The notes under the pieces were generated by a model. It did not search any database and had not been told where the DNA came from. It worked only from the letters and a program-made list of their open reading frames with translations. From Gammaproteobacteria bacterium (GTDB lineage Bacteria > Pseudomonadota > Gammaproteobacteria > Pseudomonadales > Pseudohongiellaceae): 64,000 bases of DNA. Below are positions 1-9,221 of this stretch, in pieces. The position numbers and the translations under genes were made by a program. Positions within the stretch are counted from its first letter, which is position 1. Every line of letters begins with the position of its first letter. The stretch is from the NCBI GenBank assembly GCA_030831165.1, contig JAURLP010000014.1:43531-107530 (forward strand), read 5' to 3'.

Positions 1-2
1 GC

Positions 3-248
3 GTAGATGCAAGATTTGAAGGCACAGGCCTGATGACCCAGGTCTGTGAAGAAACCATTAAGCATGCTTTTCACACTTTGAAACTCAACCGCCTGATGGC
101 TGCTTATATGCCCCACAATGCCAGATCAAAAGCCTTACTTAAAAAATTGGGATTTAGTAAAGAAGGCCGTGCCAAAAAGTATCTGCAAATTAATGGAAAT
201 TGGGAAGACCATGTGCTCACTTCCCTGGTGAACCCTGAAAACTCTTAA
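3..248 (+). CDS. GNAT N-acetyltransferase, RimJ/RimL-like (3' part only)
   Basis: The reading frame is already open at the window edge, so only the C-terminal 81 codons are present and the true start is outside. The visible part holds the acetyl-CoA binding turn (GTGLMTQ, about residues 7-13 of the fragment), then a helix, then the segment LNRLMAAYMPHNARSKALL followed by KLGFSKEG. This is the standard RimJ/RimL arrangement, where an Asn-rich loop and a 'lekLGF..EG' strand close the fold. Family members acetylate N-terminal amines of ribosomal proteins or other amino substrates. The substrate cannot be told from this fragment. An internal ATG at 33 exists, but starting there would remove the CoA-binding turn. 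Function is family knowledge; partiality is seen. Confidence 0.85.
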   Translation, partial: VDARFEGTGLMTQVCEETIKHAFHTLKLNRLMAAYMPHNARSKALLKKLGFSKEGRAKKYLQINGNWEDHVLTSLVNPENS

Positions 249-415
249 TTGACCTTAATAACCCAATTAGCGTTTTACTGGCTATAAAACAAAAGCCCAT
301 TTTCGATGTGCTGTATTTTTATACATGACAGACACAAAAATTTATTACTGCCTTGGGCTTCAAATATAGTTAGCGAGTTTAAAAACAAGTTAATATGTCG
401 TGAGGGGCATATCTA

Positions 416-766
416 CTAGATCAACATCACGCCAAGTCTTTTTGCGATAAATACCGTGAGAATAAAAAAAAGAAATGTGATTCCAATGCTGGCTATAATT
501 GTAGCCCAGAACCCAAGTCGTGGAAGTAACATAGGGAAAAAGGCAAACATGGGTAAAGTTGGGATGACATACCAAAATGTATACCATGCATGGTTGGATA
601 TCTTTTCTAAAGACTGATTTTCATAATACATCCAAAATAAAACCAGGAACGTCACAAGAGGCAGTGCTGCAATAAGAGCGCCCAGTCTGTCACTGCGCTT
701 AACAATTTCAGAAACAAGAACAACAATGGCAGCGGTTGATAGATATTTTGCGATAATTAAATACAT
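416..766 (-). CDS. DUF3147-type inner-membrane protein
   Basis: A 116-residue, very hydrophobic protein with about four membrane-spanning helices and almost no soluble part. The N-terminal pattern (AKYLSTAAIVVLVSEIVKRSDRLGALIAALPL) and the middle W-Y-x-I-P-T-L block match the small DUF3147 family, whose members have about this length and no known activity. It is transcribed toward the convergent acetyltransferase gene. The last residues include a basic KRLG close to the C terminus, consistent with a cytoplasmic end by the positive-inside rule. No partner gene suggests a role; the family call is made from memory of its pattern. Confidence 0.75.
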   Translation of the reverse strand: MYLIIAKYLSTAAIVVLVSEIVKRSDRLGALIAALPLVTFLVLFWMYYENQSLEKISNHAWYTFWYVIPTLPMFAFFPMLLPRLGFWATIIASIGITFLFFILTVFIAKRLGVMLI

Positions 767-912
767 AAATTTTGCCTAAGCCTTAAGCTCAAACAGCCTT
801 AATAGTTTAGCTTCGAATCAAGTTCTTGTGATTAAGCAGATCTTCGGCGATTTTACTCAATCAGTCACTTTCATTCGATAATAGTTATAACGCCAACTTG
901 ATAAGCTAATCA

Positions 913-1017
913 CTATTCTTTATTCAATTTTTTTAACTTTTTTTCATTACGTTTTTCTATCATCGTTTTTTGAGCTTTCTTTTTAACTGACTTTTTCGAA
1001 TCCTGACCCTTAGCCAT
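913..1017 (-). CDS. Small lysine-rich protein (34 aa)
   Basis: An ATG at 1017 is preceded by a good ribosome binding site (AAGGGAGAG, about 6 bases upstream) and opens a 34-codon frame ending in TAG. The product begins MAKGQDSKKSVKKKAQKT and is about 40 percent lysine, with a short charged helix at the end (MIEKRNEKKLKKLNKE). Very similar tiny 'MAKGQ-SKK' proteins occur in many gammaproteobacteria without assigned function. The basic charge suggests nucleic acid or ribosome association, which is inference only. The gene stands alone, upstream of the DUF3147 gene and on the same strand. The strong Shine-Dalgarno and the recognisable N-terminus are the main reasons to call it real. Confidence 0.7.
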   Translation of the reverse strand: MAKGQDSKKSVKKKAQKTMIEKRNEKKLKKLNKE

Positions 1018-1193
1018 ATATCTCTCCCTTAAGTTTGTTATAACAGTAAACCTATTTGGTTGCTAATGAAATGAGAGTTTAGTATTGCATTGATACTCTC
1101 TTTAAAAGAGCTTTTGAGTATACAATTTATAATGGAAATGACTCTTTGGCTGGATGGTGACGCCAACTATAAAGCTTATTGTTTTATATTTAT

Positions 1194-2081
1194 TTACCAC
1201 CTTGGCGCTTGTGCACCTGGGACTGGTGGCCAGGTTTCACAGGGGCTTGGATTCCATTTGGAGGCGTCTGCTTCTCGTCGAAAATGAGAGGTAGTTACAT
1301 AAGGCTGCATTAAATAGGCAGGGTCATCAACGATTGTTGTTACAACAAACCATTCCTCTCCAGTTGGGGCTGTTAATTTATCAAAAAATTCAGTCAATAT
1401 GGCATCATCACTATAGGGTGCTCCGTTTGGTCTCAGGTATCCAGGAGTCATTCTTGTGGTAATCACTTTCAGGGAGCCTCCTGGGGGCGCAGTATCACCT
1501 GGCCGATAAAACATTCTTGATTTGTTAACGAGGACATTTTCCCAATCGGCCACACTATAACCTTGCCAACTTCTTTCCCTATTGGCTCCGTCCAACATCA
1601 TACTTAACAGAGAACGGCGACCTTCACTGGAAAAATTCAGCCGGCGTGTCTGTGAGCCGGCATCGCTATCAATGCGTAAAGTATAGTCATCTTCCCAACT
1701 GATCTGCAGCCGGGTTGGGACACGCATAATTCTTGCAGCGCCAAATGCCTTACATTGAAGACCTGCAGCATTATCAGCATCCAGATCCCAGGCATTAGCA
1801 ATTTCTAGTCCCGCATCATTTAAAGGGACGCTCATATAATCTCCAGGAGCCGGTGTCAGCATGCGATATGCCCAATCCTCAGTAACCACTGAGACCCAGT
1901 TTCCTGTTAAATCGATTGGAGCTTCTACTCTGCCTGGCGCCGCTATTGCAATAGGGCCATCCAGGATTAGGTTCTGAGCACAGACACTGCTACTAAATCC
2001 ACCTGCTAAAACCAGTAATAATAAGGAAGACTTCAGCATTCCCAATTTTATCCAAAGTAAAGATTGTTTATTGAAATTCAT
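1194..2081 (-). CDS. Exported protein, paralogue of the gene at 3033-3941
   Basis: A 295-residue protein with a hydrophobic signal segment (LGMLKSSLLLLVLAGGFSSSVCA) and probable cleavage after CAQ. I do not recognise an enzyme family. It clearly resembles the protein encoded at 3033-3941. Both have an N-terminal block D-L-x-G-x-W-x-x-x-V-x-E-D-W followed by GDY-(M/I)-x-(V/I)-P-(L/I)-N-(D/E)-A-G and a WD pair. Both also have a C-terminal block with TT-x-M, a TE-(F/Y)-F motif, and DP-x-YL-x-x-P-(Y/F)-V. The gene overlaps the upstream beta-lactamase-fold gene by 14 bases, so the three genes are read as one unit. Probably periplasmic. The product is rich in beta-strand-like alternation, but no catalytic motif is visible. 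Confidence 0.75.
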   Translation of the reverse strand: MNFNKQSLLWIKLGMLKSSLLLLVLAGGFSSSVCAQNLILDGPIAIAAPGRVEAPIDLTGNWVSVVTEDWAYRMLTPAPGDYMSVPLNDAGLEIANAWDLDADNAAGLQCKAFGAARIMRVPTRLQISWEDDYTLRIDSDAGSQTRRLNFSSEGRRSLLSMMLDGANRERSWQGYSVADWENVLVNKSRMFYRPGDTAPPGGSLKVITTRMTPGYLRPNGAPYSDDAILTEFFDKLTAPTGEEWFVVTTIVDDPAYLMQPYVTTSHFRREADASKWNPSPCETWPPVPGAQAPRW

Positions 2082-3030
2082 TGTAAACAGCCTCTAAAAA
2101 CATTTGTGTTGTCCACTCACCAGAGTCCCGACCATAAATAGCGTCATATTCCAGAGAGGGGCGAGCAGCCAACACTTCTTGGAAGGTTTTTCCTTCTTTA
2201 ACCATCCCTTGTACCCGATCCCTGATGATGGTTACCATATCACGATACTCGACAACATCAGACTCAGATGCTAATCGCCCACGACCCGGGATGACTAGCG
2301 TTCCACCTTGTTGATTGAACTCTGCGATGCAGATATCAATGATATTGTTTAGTCCATCAATCACTCCCTGCAATGAACCTCCCAAGTCCGGATAAAAATG
2401 TGGGTAAGCCGAAATATCAAAAATACTACCCGTGACAAGCACATCCGATTTCCTGAAATAAACCATGATATCGCTTTCAGTAATGGCATTAGGCTGATGT
2501 AACATCTCAATGCCCTCTCCATTAAAAAACAGATCTTTTCTATCCCCAAAAAAGGCATTGTTAGGCCAAAAATCAAAGGGGATTTGATCAGCAAAGCGTG
2601 TGGCAAGAAGCGTTAGCCCGTTAGTATGACCAATAATTGGCATGCCCAATATCGCTGCTCCGCTCCCAACCCCTTCTCCTATACTATGGATAGCACCATT
2701 ACCCGAAGTATGTGATGGCAATATTGAGGTATTAATCAGATAGCTTGGAGGAGTCGAGCTGAGTTTCTTAAGCGCATCAAGGACGCTAACAGAGGCTTCA
2801 CCATTCCCGCTGTCGACAATGACCATTCCAAGCTCACCTGTTTGCACAGCGATGTTGCTTCCTCCTGTTGCAATCATAGTGATATTTTCCCGGACCGGCA
2901 CTACAACTGTTTTGTCGGAATCAGGTGCTAAATACTCTGGTCTTTGTGCGAATGCATTTCCAATAAACAGGTCAAACAAACTCATTAGAATAACAATCGC
3001 GGCGAAAGCTTTCTTCAATTTGATAACCAT
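2068..3030 (-). CDS. Metallo-beta-lactamase-fold protein without metal ligands (pseudoenzyme)
   Basis: A 320-residue exported protein (signal segment to about residue 28, AFA-Q). The overall pattern is that of the metallo-beta-lactamase fold: strand VIVDSG (70-74), INT...SH-x-SGN (99-111), QPNA-x-x-x-SD-x-x-VYF (179-192), VLVTGSIF (197-204), a Gly-Gly-Ser helix start near 218 and IPGRG (247-251). The metal ligands are nearly all replaced. The HxHxDH site reads S102-I-L104-P-S106-H107, the His of HTDGD is Ile183, the Asp of GDLF is Ser202 and the His of PGHG is Arg250. The reading frame is intact and begins 2 bases after the stop of the upstream paralogue. A binding or structural role is more likely than hydrolysis; that is inference. 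Confidence 0.8.
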   Translation of the reverse strand: MVIKLKKAFAAIVILMSLFDLFIGNAFAQRPEYLAPDSDKTVVVPVRENITMIATGGSNIAVQTGELGMVIVDSGNGEASVSVLDALKKLSSTPPSYLINTSILPSHTSGNGAIHSIGEGVGSGAAILGMPIIGHTNGLTLLATRFADQIPFDFWPNNAFFGDRKDLFFNGEGIEMLHQPNAITESDIMVYFRKSDVLVTGSIFDISAYPHFYPDLGGSLQGVIDGLNNIIDICIAEFNQQGGTLVIPGRGRLASESDVVEYRDMVTIIRDRVQGMVKEGKTFQEVLAARPSLEYDAIYGRDSGEWTTQMFLEAVYNEFQ

Positions 3031-3032
3031 GC

Positions 3033-3941
3033 CTATTGCTCCAGCGCTTGAACAGCAAGGTTTCTATCAAATTCTTCACGCATTTGCCGAAGCGTTTCTC
3101 GGTATTCAGGGTACAGGGTGACAGACCCACCAACAGTCGCTTCAAGAGATACCCCTAAACGCTCGGCCAGTTCAGGATGCACAGTACCCAGAGGCCAGTG
3201 TGGAACCCAGCCACGCTTCATATCCACCTCTTCTACTGCTTCCATGGCCCTTCTTTGCCCTACGTTCTGAGGGGGATTCCATACCCAGGTCTGAGTTCTA
3301 ACAAAAGGCTCTTCAAGATAAACCGGATCTTCTATGTGGCTAAGCATGGTGAGATAGTTGCCATGCCGAAAAAAGTATTCTGTCATGACGCCATAGGGAC
3401 TGGCAGGCACACCATTACGCTGATAAACCCCGTATTTCATGTGGGTAGTCGTTACAATCAGAACACCGTTTACCCATTCGCCTGTCGAAAATCCGTCCCA
3501 TGTATGCAAACCATAAGACTCATCAGGGTGCGGCCGACCATCCAGCCAGATGGTTCGGTCAGCCCTGCCGAAGGTTCCATTTGTTCTGTATCCAATAAGC
3601 CTATCTGTTATCGGCTCAAGGATATGTTCAAAGCGCAGATCAGGTCTAGGTCCTCGAAAGGAATACTGCGCGGGGTGAGGCTGTCCTTGACGTTCCGGTT
3701 GCGAAAGTATCGAAGCATCCCAGGTTTGTGCCTTCTGCCTGCCCGCTTCATTGATGGGGATGCCAATATAATCACCCAAGCCACCACCAGGCACTCTGTC
3801 ATACCAGTCTTCTAAGACCAGGGCGGCCCACATCCCGGCAAGATCAAAACTTTCGTTAGATATATTGTTCTGAGCCAATACAGAAAAAGGATTCAGCGAA
3901 GATAAGAAAAATATAAGTAAAAATTGACGAGTTCGTGACAT
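3033..3941 (-). CDS. Exported protein, paralogue of the gene at 1194-2081
   Basis: First gene of the three-gene unit, 302 residues, with a signal peptide (LLIFFLSSLNPFSVLAQ). It shares the N-terminal DL-x-G-x-W...EDW, GDYIGIPINEAG and TWD blocks and the C-terminal MTEYFF...EDPVYLEEPFV block with the gene at 1194-2081, so the pair arose by duplication. It has an extra C-terminal stretch ending in charged helix (REEFDRNLAVQALEQ). A central segment WDGFSTGEWVNGVLIVTTTHMK is the best-conserved-looking core. The family is unknown to me. The spacing to the next gene is only 2 bases. A long open frame on the opposite strand is a shadow of this gene. Confidence 0.75.
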   Translation of the reverse strand: MSRTRQFLLIFFLSSLNPFSVLAQNNISNESFDLAGMWAALVLEDWYDRVPGGGLGDYIGIPINEAGRQKAQTWDASILSQPERQGQPHPAQYSFRGPRPDLRFEHILEPITDRLIGYRTNGTFGRADRTIWLDGRPHPDESYGLHTWDGFSTGEWVNGVLIVTTTHMKYGVYQRNGVPASPYGVMTEYFFRHGNYLTMLSHIEDPVYLEEPFVRTQTWVWNPPQNVGQRRAMEAVEEVDMKRGWVPHWPLGTVHPELAERLGVSLEATVGGSVTLYPEYRETLRQMREEFDRNLAVQALEQ

Positions 3942-4105
3942 AGACTTTCCTGCTCTTTTTATTTTTAGTCAATTCTAGCGGAGAATATAAAAAATATCGC
4001 TATTGGGTTTGTTAGCTACTTCATACAGGAAAGGACTATCCAGAAAAAATTTTAATTCTCAATTTGTAACTATCGCATTGATAGAATATTGTTCTAACAT
4101 TACTT
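3942..4105. promoter_or_regulatory. Divergent intergenic region
   Basis: The only non-coding stretch between the exported-protein operon (leftward) and the VIT-family gene (rightward), so promoters for both should lie here. It is AT-rich. I could not identify a convincing -35/-10 pair or operator by eye. Confidence 0.4.
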
Positions 4106-4795
4106 ATGACTTATCACGAAGCACATAAATCACATCGAACAGGTTGGTTGCGGGCAGCAGTACTAGGTGCTAATGATGGTATTGTTTCCACCGCCAGCCT
4201 GATTATTGGTGTTGCAGCAGCCAATGTTTCTAAAGAATATATACTTCTCACAGGACTAGCAGGTCTTGTAGCAGGCGCCATGTCCATGGCTGCTGGTGAG
4301 TATGTATCCGTCAGCTCACAAGCTGACTCAGAAAAGGCAGACCTTGAACAAGAGCGGCGAGCGCTGGATGAACATCCTGAACTTGAGAAAGCTGAACTCG
4401 CTAAAATTTATGAGGATAGAGGTCTCACAAAAAAATTATCCCTTACTGTCGCAGAGCAACTAATGGAACATGATGCCCTTGCTGCCCATGTCAGAGATGA
4501 AATTGGCATTGTCGAAAGCGGCAGAGCAAGGCCAATACAGGCCGCACTTTTCTCTGGTCTGGCCTTCACTATTGGGGCTCTCCTACCAATGTTAGCTTCC
4601 CTATTAAGTGCTATTACATTGATTATTCCAATGGTCTCAATTAGCTCATTATTGTTTCTTTCGATACTGGGCGCTTTGGCTTCACATACTGGTGGCGCAT
4701 TAAAACTTAAGGGTAGTTTTCGAGTAACGTTTTGGGGAGCTCTTGCCATGTTACTAACAGCACTTATCGGTTCTTTGTTTGGAGTAGCGGTCTAA
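4106..4795 (+). CDS. VIT1/CCC1 family metal transporter
   Basis: A 229-residue membrane protein. The N-terminus HRTGWLRAAVLGANDGIVSTASLIIGVAAA is diagnostic of the VIT1/CCC1 (DUF125) family, including the first-helix Asp-Gly pair. It continues through GLAGLVAGAMSMAAGEYVSVSSQAD, then a cytoplasmic charged region with conserved Glu residues (EQERRALDEHPELEKAELAKIYEDRGL), and three C-terminal helices. In eukaryotic members the family moves Fe2+ or Mn2+ out of the cytosol into vacuoles, and the charged loop binds metal. In bacteria a metal-efflux or detoxification role is usual to assume but rarely shown. Length is normal. The gene is monocistronic and divergent from the exported-protein operon. 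Confidence 0.9.
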   Translation: MTYHEAHKSHRTGWLRAAVLGANDGIVSTASLIIGVAAANVSKEYILLTGLAGLVAGAMSMAAGEYVSVSSQADSEKADLEQERRALDEHPELEKAELAKIYEDRGLTKKLSLTVAEQLMEHDALAAHVRDEIGIVESGRARPIQAALFSGLAFTIGALLPMLASLLSAITLIIPMVSISSLLFLSILGALASHTGGALKLKGSFRVTFWGALAMLLTALIGSLFGVAV

Positions 4796-4932
4796 TAAAA
4801 GATGATTATATTTCCAGGCTTGTAATTTTTTTGAAATTCATTAGTCTCATACTGCATTAACTAACAGGTTTTTACTAATGGCAAATCTATGTCTGTTAGA
4901 AGCACTATTCATTACTTTAAAAGGATTCTCGA

Positions 4933-5247
4933 TTGAATAATTTTGACCTTGAGCAGGAATTAACATCAGCCTTTAATGAAGATTCTGTTACGCCAAAATT
5001 GGCTTTGTATGTAACCCCGATTTGTCCTTACTGCGTATATGTTCAAAACGCCATTTCCAGCATGGGCCTGGATGTCGAAATCCGTAATATCTATACGAAA
5101 GAACACTTTGAGGATTTGGTGGCTGCACGCAAACGGGCAACTGTGCCCGTTCTTCGAATTAGTTATCCAGGTGAGGCCAATAAAGAAAAGTGGCTACCCG
5201 AATCCAGAGACATTGTTGACTATTTAAAGGGCCTTAAAACGACTTAA
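4933..5247 (+). CDS. Glutaredoxin-like protein (CPYC)
   Basis: A 104-residue thioredoxin-fold protein with the strand LALYVTPICPYCVYVQNAI, which contains the dithiol active site C-P-Y-C of classical glutaredoxins. It continues with VEIRNIY, then the TVPVLRI strand with the cis-proline of the family (TVP), and ends in a PES-x-DIVDYLKG helix. It should reduce disulfides or glutathione mixed disulfides in the cytoplasm. The start is TTG at 4933. No in-frame ATG exists before the active-site region, and an AAGGA Shine-Dalgarno lies about 7 bases upstream. The acidic leader of about 20 residues before the fold is a little longer than in small glutaredoxins. Confidence 0.85.
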   Translation: MNNFDLEQELTSAFNEDSVTPKLALYVTPICPYCVYVQNAISSMGLDVEIRNIYTKEHFEDLVAARKRATVPVLRISYPGEANKEKWLPESRDIVDYLKGLKTT

Positions 5248-5343
5248 CTGAGATGAGGCGAGTTAAGTACAGCGAAATTTTTACTACACCAGCTTTTTTT
5301 TAAAAACAGCACTTCAGGTTTTTCAACGGCTTTTCTAGCAGTT

Positions 5344-6264
5344 TTATTTTGCCGAAAGAATCCCGGTCACTTCATCATCTATCAGTTCAAGAATTTGAAT
5401 TTGCCCACCATAAGCTCGTGACATTCCAACATCAGTCGCCCAGATTTTACCTTCACAATAAGACGTAATTTCAGCATGGCGGGTATGTGCAACTACCATC
5501 CGTTTTGCGCCAAGAATACGCAAAGATTCTTCAAGCATTAAACAGGTTCTGGAATCGACTCGAGAAGAAAAATGGCGTGCCCACATCACCCGGTCACTAT
5601 CATCAACGCGCTGGGAGGAATCGGGCTCGGGAGTATCACCTCTTAACCAGGCACTCACTTCAGCGTTGATATTATCAATACCGTATTCAGCCCAGCGCGG
5701 GACCACGCCACCATGAACAAAAATTGTTTCACCAAGGTTTAGCACGACAGGAAATTCTGCAATTCGAACTGCATAGGGCCCTCCGGGCATTAAGGCTGCA
5801 CCACGTGGCCGTTGATTTGGAGGTAAATGCTGAAGGCGGGGGTCATCAAGATTTAAACCCGATATGTCCTGATAAGCCGGGAAGGGGTTCGGCCCAACCG
5901 CCTGGTTATCAACCCGACCGCCCATCACTTCGTGGTTCCCAATCAAGGCAAATACTTTTCCGCCGTATTGTTCTGCCTGTGCTTGAATAGCAAACATAAA
6001 ATCCAGAACCTCGCGCTCATCATCACTTCGGCCTATTAAATCTCCCATCTGAACAATGGTTAGCTCTCCACCAATCCACTCGTTATTTTCATTAGTGGCG
6101 CCTGCTAAGCGGAAGACCTGCTGCATGACATTAATATCGGAATGGATGTCACCAATAGCAATCACCCGGTTTGCATTGCCAGTTACCTGTTGCAAAGATT
6201 CGCTGGCCTGACCACAAGAAAGCAACGCTAGCAAAGATATAAAAAATATTTTTTTAAATGCCAT
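5344..6264 (-). CDS. Calcineurin-like metallophosphatase lipoprotein (Shewanella-like phosphatase type)
   Basis: A 306-residue protein with the signal KKIFFISLLALLSC, where the Cys in LLSC makes a plausible lipobox, so it is likely anchored in the envelope. The metallophosphoesterase motifs appear in order: GDIHSD (near 38), GDLIGR (near 74) and GNHEV (near 109). These are followed by the spaced histidines FVHGG and VVAHT in the second half. The pattern and length fit the PPP-like phosphatases of the Shewanella-like phosphatase group, which dephosphorylate phosphoesters or phosphotyrosine peptides. The physiological substrate is not predictable. It lies just downstream of gcvP on the same strand but is probably independent. 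Confidence 0.85.
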   Translation of the reverse strand: MAFKKIFFISLLALLSCGQASESLQQVTGNANRVIAIGDIHSDINVMQQVFRLAGATNENNEWIGGELTIVQMGDLIGRSDDEREVLDFMFAIQAQAEQYGGKVFALIGNHEVMGGRVDNQAVGPNPFPAYQDISGLNLDDPRLQHLPPNQRPRGAALMPGGPYAVRIAEFPVVLNLGETIFVHGGVVPRWAEYGIDNINAEVSAWLRGDTPEPDSSQRVDDSDRVMWARHFSSRVDSRTCLMLEESLRILGAKRMVVAHTRHAEITSYCEGKIWATDVGMSRAYGGQIQILELIDDEVTGILSAK

Positions 6265-6302
6265 GAGCTTATTGTCGCGCGATTGAACTCTTCTTGCATA
6301 GT

Positions 6303-9152
6303 TTACTCATATTCAGACATAGGCGGGCATGCGCATACCAAATTTCTATCGCCAAAAACATTATCGACTCGACCAACCGGTGGCCAGTACTTGTTATTGC
6401 GTAAGGAGTCCAAGGGATAAACAGCTAATTCACGAGTGTAGGCATGTTGCCAATCTCCTGTACTTATCATGTCGGCTGTATGAGGAGCATTGTGTAAAGG
6501 ATTATCATCCTTAGGAAACTCGCCGCTGCTGACCCTGTTTATTTCATTGCGGATTTGTTTCATCGCTGCACTAAAGCGATCTAGTTCTGCCAGAGATTCG
6601 CTCTCAGTTGGTTCTATCATTAATGTTCCCGGTACTGGAAATGACATGGTCGGAGCATGAAAACCGTAATCGATCAGGCGCTTGGCAATGTCATCTACTG
6701 TAACCCCAGACTCTTCCTGTATTGAGCGAACGTCAATAATACACTCGTGAGCTACACGGCCATTGCTTCCACTATAAAGCACAGGAAAATCATTTTTGAG
6801 CTGGTTAGCAATATAGTTGGCATTTAATATGGCCACTTCACTGGCTTGCTTTAACCCATTGGCCCCCATCATTTTAATGTACATCCAGGTAATTGGGAGG
6901 ATTCCGGCACTACCCCAAGCTGCTGAAGCGACTGCGCCAACCTCTCCCTCACCCAACATAGCATGTCCAGGCAAATAGGGTGCTAAATGTTCTGCGACAG
7001 CGACCGGGCCTACTCCTGGCCCACCACCGCCATGTGGAATACAAAAGGTTTTGTGAAGATTAAGATGGGACACATCACCACCAAATTTTCCTGGCTGACA
7101 CAAGCCTACCATTGCATTAAGGTTTGCCCCATCCATATAAACCTGACCGCCATGTTCATGTACAATTTCACAAAGCTCTCTAATGCTTTCTTCAAATACC
7201 CCATGCGTTGAGGGATAAGTGACCATGATGGCAGCCAGCTCATTTTTATGTTGTTCGGCTTTTTCTCGAAGATCAGCAAGATCAACATTGCCATTAGCAT
7301 CGCATTTCACGACCACCACTTTCATCCCGCACATTTGTGCTGACGCTGGGTTAGTGCCGTGAGCGGAACTTGGAATTAAACATATATTACGCTGAGCTTC
7401 TCCTCTGGCTTTTTGCCAGGCCCGAATTGCCAACAGGCCTGCATACTCGCCTTGTGAACCGGCATTCGGCTGTAATGAAATAGCGGCATAGCCAGTAATT
7501 TTGCACAGCATATCCTCCAGCTCATTAATCATATGCAAATACCCAAGCACTTGATCTTTGGGCACAAAGGGGTGAATCTGCGCAAACTCAGGCCAGGTTA
7601 TTGGGATCATCTCTGAGGTAGCATTTAGTTTCATGGTGCATGATCCCAGCGGAATCATGGCACGATCTAAAGCAATATCTTTATCCGCCAGTTTACGCAT
7701 ATAGCGCAACATTTCGGTTTCAGAGTGGTGGCTATTAAAAATCGGATGACTGAGAATTTCTCCCTTTCGAGCCATAGCATCTGTTATTCCCGAACTTGCT
7801 TCTGCCTCAGCCTCTGCAAAATCTACATTCTGATCACTAAATAATTTCCAGAGCTTTTTAACATCCTCTATGGTTGTCGTTTCATCCAGAGAAATTCCCA
7901 AGCTCGACTCATTAATGATGCGCAGGTTTATCCCTTTTTTATTAGCCCGGCGGTGTATAGCCTCGGTCTCATCGCCTGTTTCCAGTGTTAAAGTGTCAAA
8001 GAAGGTATGGTTCTTAATTTTCACATCTGAGTAGTGCAAACCGGCTGCTAATATTGCCGTTAAGGTGTGCACACGCTCCGCTATACGCTTTAAGCCCTGT
8101 GGACCATGGTAAACAGCATACATGCTTGCTATTACAGCCAATAAAACCTGAGCGGTACAAATATTACTAGTCGCCTTCTCACGACGAATATGTTGTTCAC
8201 GAGTTTGCAAAGCCAAACGATAAGCTGCTTTACCTCTACTGTCTTGTGAGACCCCTATCAGCCTGCCTGGTAATGATCGTTTAAAACTTTCTCGTGTAGC
8301 CATAAAAGCTGCATGTGGCCCACCAAAACTCAGGGGCACACCAAAGCGTTGGCTAGACCCAATAACCACATCTGCATCCATAGCGCCAGGTGACTTTATT
8401 AATAGCAAACTCAATAAATCTGTTGCGACTGTAACCAAAATTTGCTTTTCATGAGCCTGTTCAATGAGCACAGAATAATCAGAAATTTCTCCATCAGCAC
8501 CTGGATTTTGAATTAGCATTGCAAAACAATCATGCTCCAATGCCTGTTCAGGTTTACCAATTATCAGCTCGATCCCAAAAGCCTCAGCTCTTGTTTTGAT
8601 GACATCAAGAGTTTGCGGATAACAATTTTCATCGACAAAAAATAATTCAGACTTGGATTTAGTCATGCGCTGGCATAAAGTCATAGCCTCTGCAGCGGCG
8701 CTGCCCTCATCCAGTAAAGAGGCATTAGCTATATCCATCCCTGTTAAGTCGCTTACCATAGTCTGAAAATTTAATAAGGCTTCTAATCTGCCTTGTGATA
8801 TTTCAGCCTGATATGGTGTATATGCAGTGTACCAGGCGGGATTTTCCAGAATATTTCTGAGTATGACGGTGGGGGTTAAAGTATTGTAATAACCTTGACC
8901 AATATAAGATTTAAACACCCTATTTTGTGCAGCAAGCCCACGCAGCTCTTCCAGAGCATCCTCTTCGCTCATGCTATCCTGCAAGTCGAGTGCTTCATTC
9001 ATCCGAATCGAAGCAGGCACAACAGCCTGGATAAATTCATCCATATCGTTGTAGCCAAGTTGAGCTAACATGCTGCTTTGTTCTTCAGCGTTAGAACCTA
9101 AATGGCGTGCAATAAACTCTTGGTGTGTTTCCAACTCAGACAATAACTTCAT
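6303..9152 (-). CDS. gcvP: Glycine dehydrogenase (decarboxylating), P protein
   Basis: At 949 residues this is the full-length single-chain P protein. It decarboxylates glycine with pyridoxal phosphate and passes the aminomethyl group to the lipoyl arm of the H protein. The N-terminal half begins with the ARHLG...MLAQLGY pattern. The C-terminal half carries the PLP-lysine motif [16 protein letters not shown], preceded by a Gly-rich block [10 protein letters not shown] and by [11 protein letters not shown]. The gene lies 69 bases downstream of gcvT on the same strand and is presumably cotranscribed with it. gcvH is not between them, as it would be in the common gcvTHP order, nor elsewhere in this window. 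Start ATG fits the family N-terminus. Confidence 0.97.
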   Translation of the reverse strand: MKLLSELETHQEFIARHLGSNAEEQSSMLAQLGYNDMDEFIQAVVPASIRMNEALDLQDSMSEEDALEELRGLAAQNRVFKSYIGQGYYNTLTPTVILRNILENPAWYTAYTPYQAEISQGRLEALLNFQTMVSDLTGMDIANASLLDEGSAAAEAMTLCQRMTKSKSELFFVDENCYPQTLDVIKTRAEAFGIELIIGKPEQALEHDCFAMLIQNPGADGEISDYSVLIEQAHEKQILVTVATDLLSLLLIKSPGAMDADVVIGSSQRFGVPLSFGGPHAAFMATRESFKRSLPGRLIGVSQDSRGKAAYRLALQTREQHIRREKATSNICTAQVLLAVIASMYAVYHGPQGLKRIAERVHTLTAILAAGLHYSDVKIKNHTFFDTLTLETGDETEAIHRRANKKGINLRIINESSLGISLDETTTIEDVKKLWKLFSDQNVDFAEAEAEASSGITDAMARKGEILSHPIFNSHHSETEMLRYMRKLADKDIALDRAMIPLGSCTMKLNATSEMIPITWPEFAQIHPFVPKDQVLGYLHMINELEDMLCKITGYAAISLQPNAGSQGEYAGLLAIRAWQKARGEAQRNICLIPSSAHGTNPASAQMCGMKVVVVKCDANGNVDLADLREKAEQHKNELAAIMVTYPSTHGVFEESIRELCEIVHEHGGQVYMDGANLNAMVGLCQPGKFGGDVSHLNLHKTFCIPHGGGGPGVGPVAVAEHLAPYLPGHAMLGEGEVGAVASAAWGSAGILPITWMYIKMMGANGLKQASEVAILNANYIANQLKNDFPVLYSGSNGRVAHECIIDVRSIQEESGVTVDDIAKRLIDYGFHAPTMSFPVPGTLMIEPTESESLAELDRFSAAMKQIRNEINRVSSGEFPKDDNPLHNAPHTADMISTGDWQHAYTRELAVYPLDSLRNNKYWPPVGRVDNVFGDRNLVCACPPMSEYE

Positions 9153-9221
9153 AGCAATCGACTACTCTCTTAAATGGTGCCTGGAAAAGCACTTATAAAT
9201 GTTTTGTTGGGTAAATCTTTT

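Noticed and set aside
299..420. 37-codon rightward frame after the acetyltransferase
   Set aside because: No ribosome site and no sensible product; it runs into the converging DUF3147 gene.
3177..3815. 212-codon rightward frame inside the exported protein gene
   Set aside because: It lies wholly opposite a gene with a signal peptide and a paralogue; no family pattern is visible in it.
4878..4940. 20-codon frame overlapping the glutaredoxin start
   Set aside because: No ribosome site, and the glutaredoxin TTG start with AAGGA explains the local signal better.
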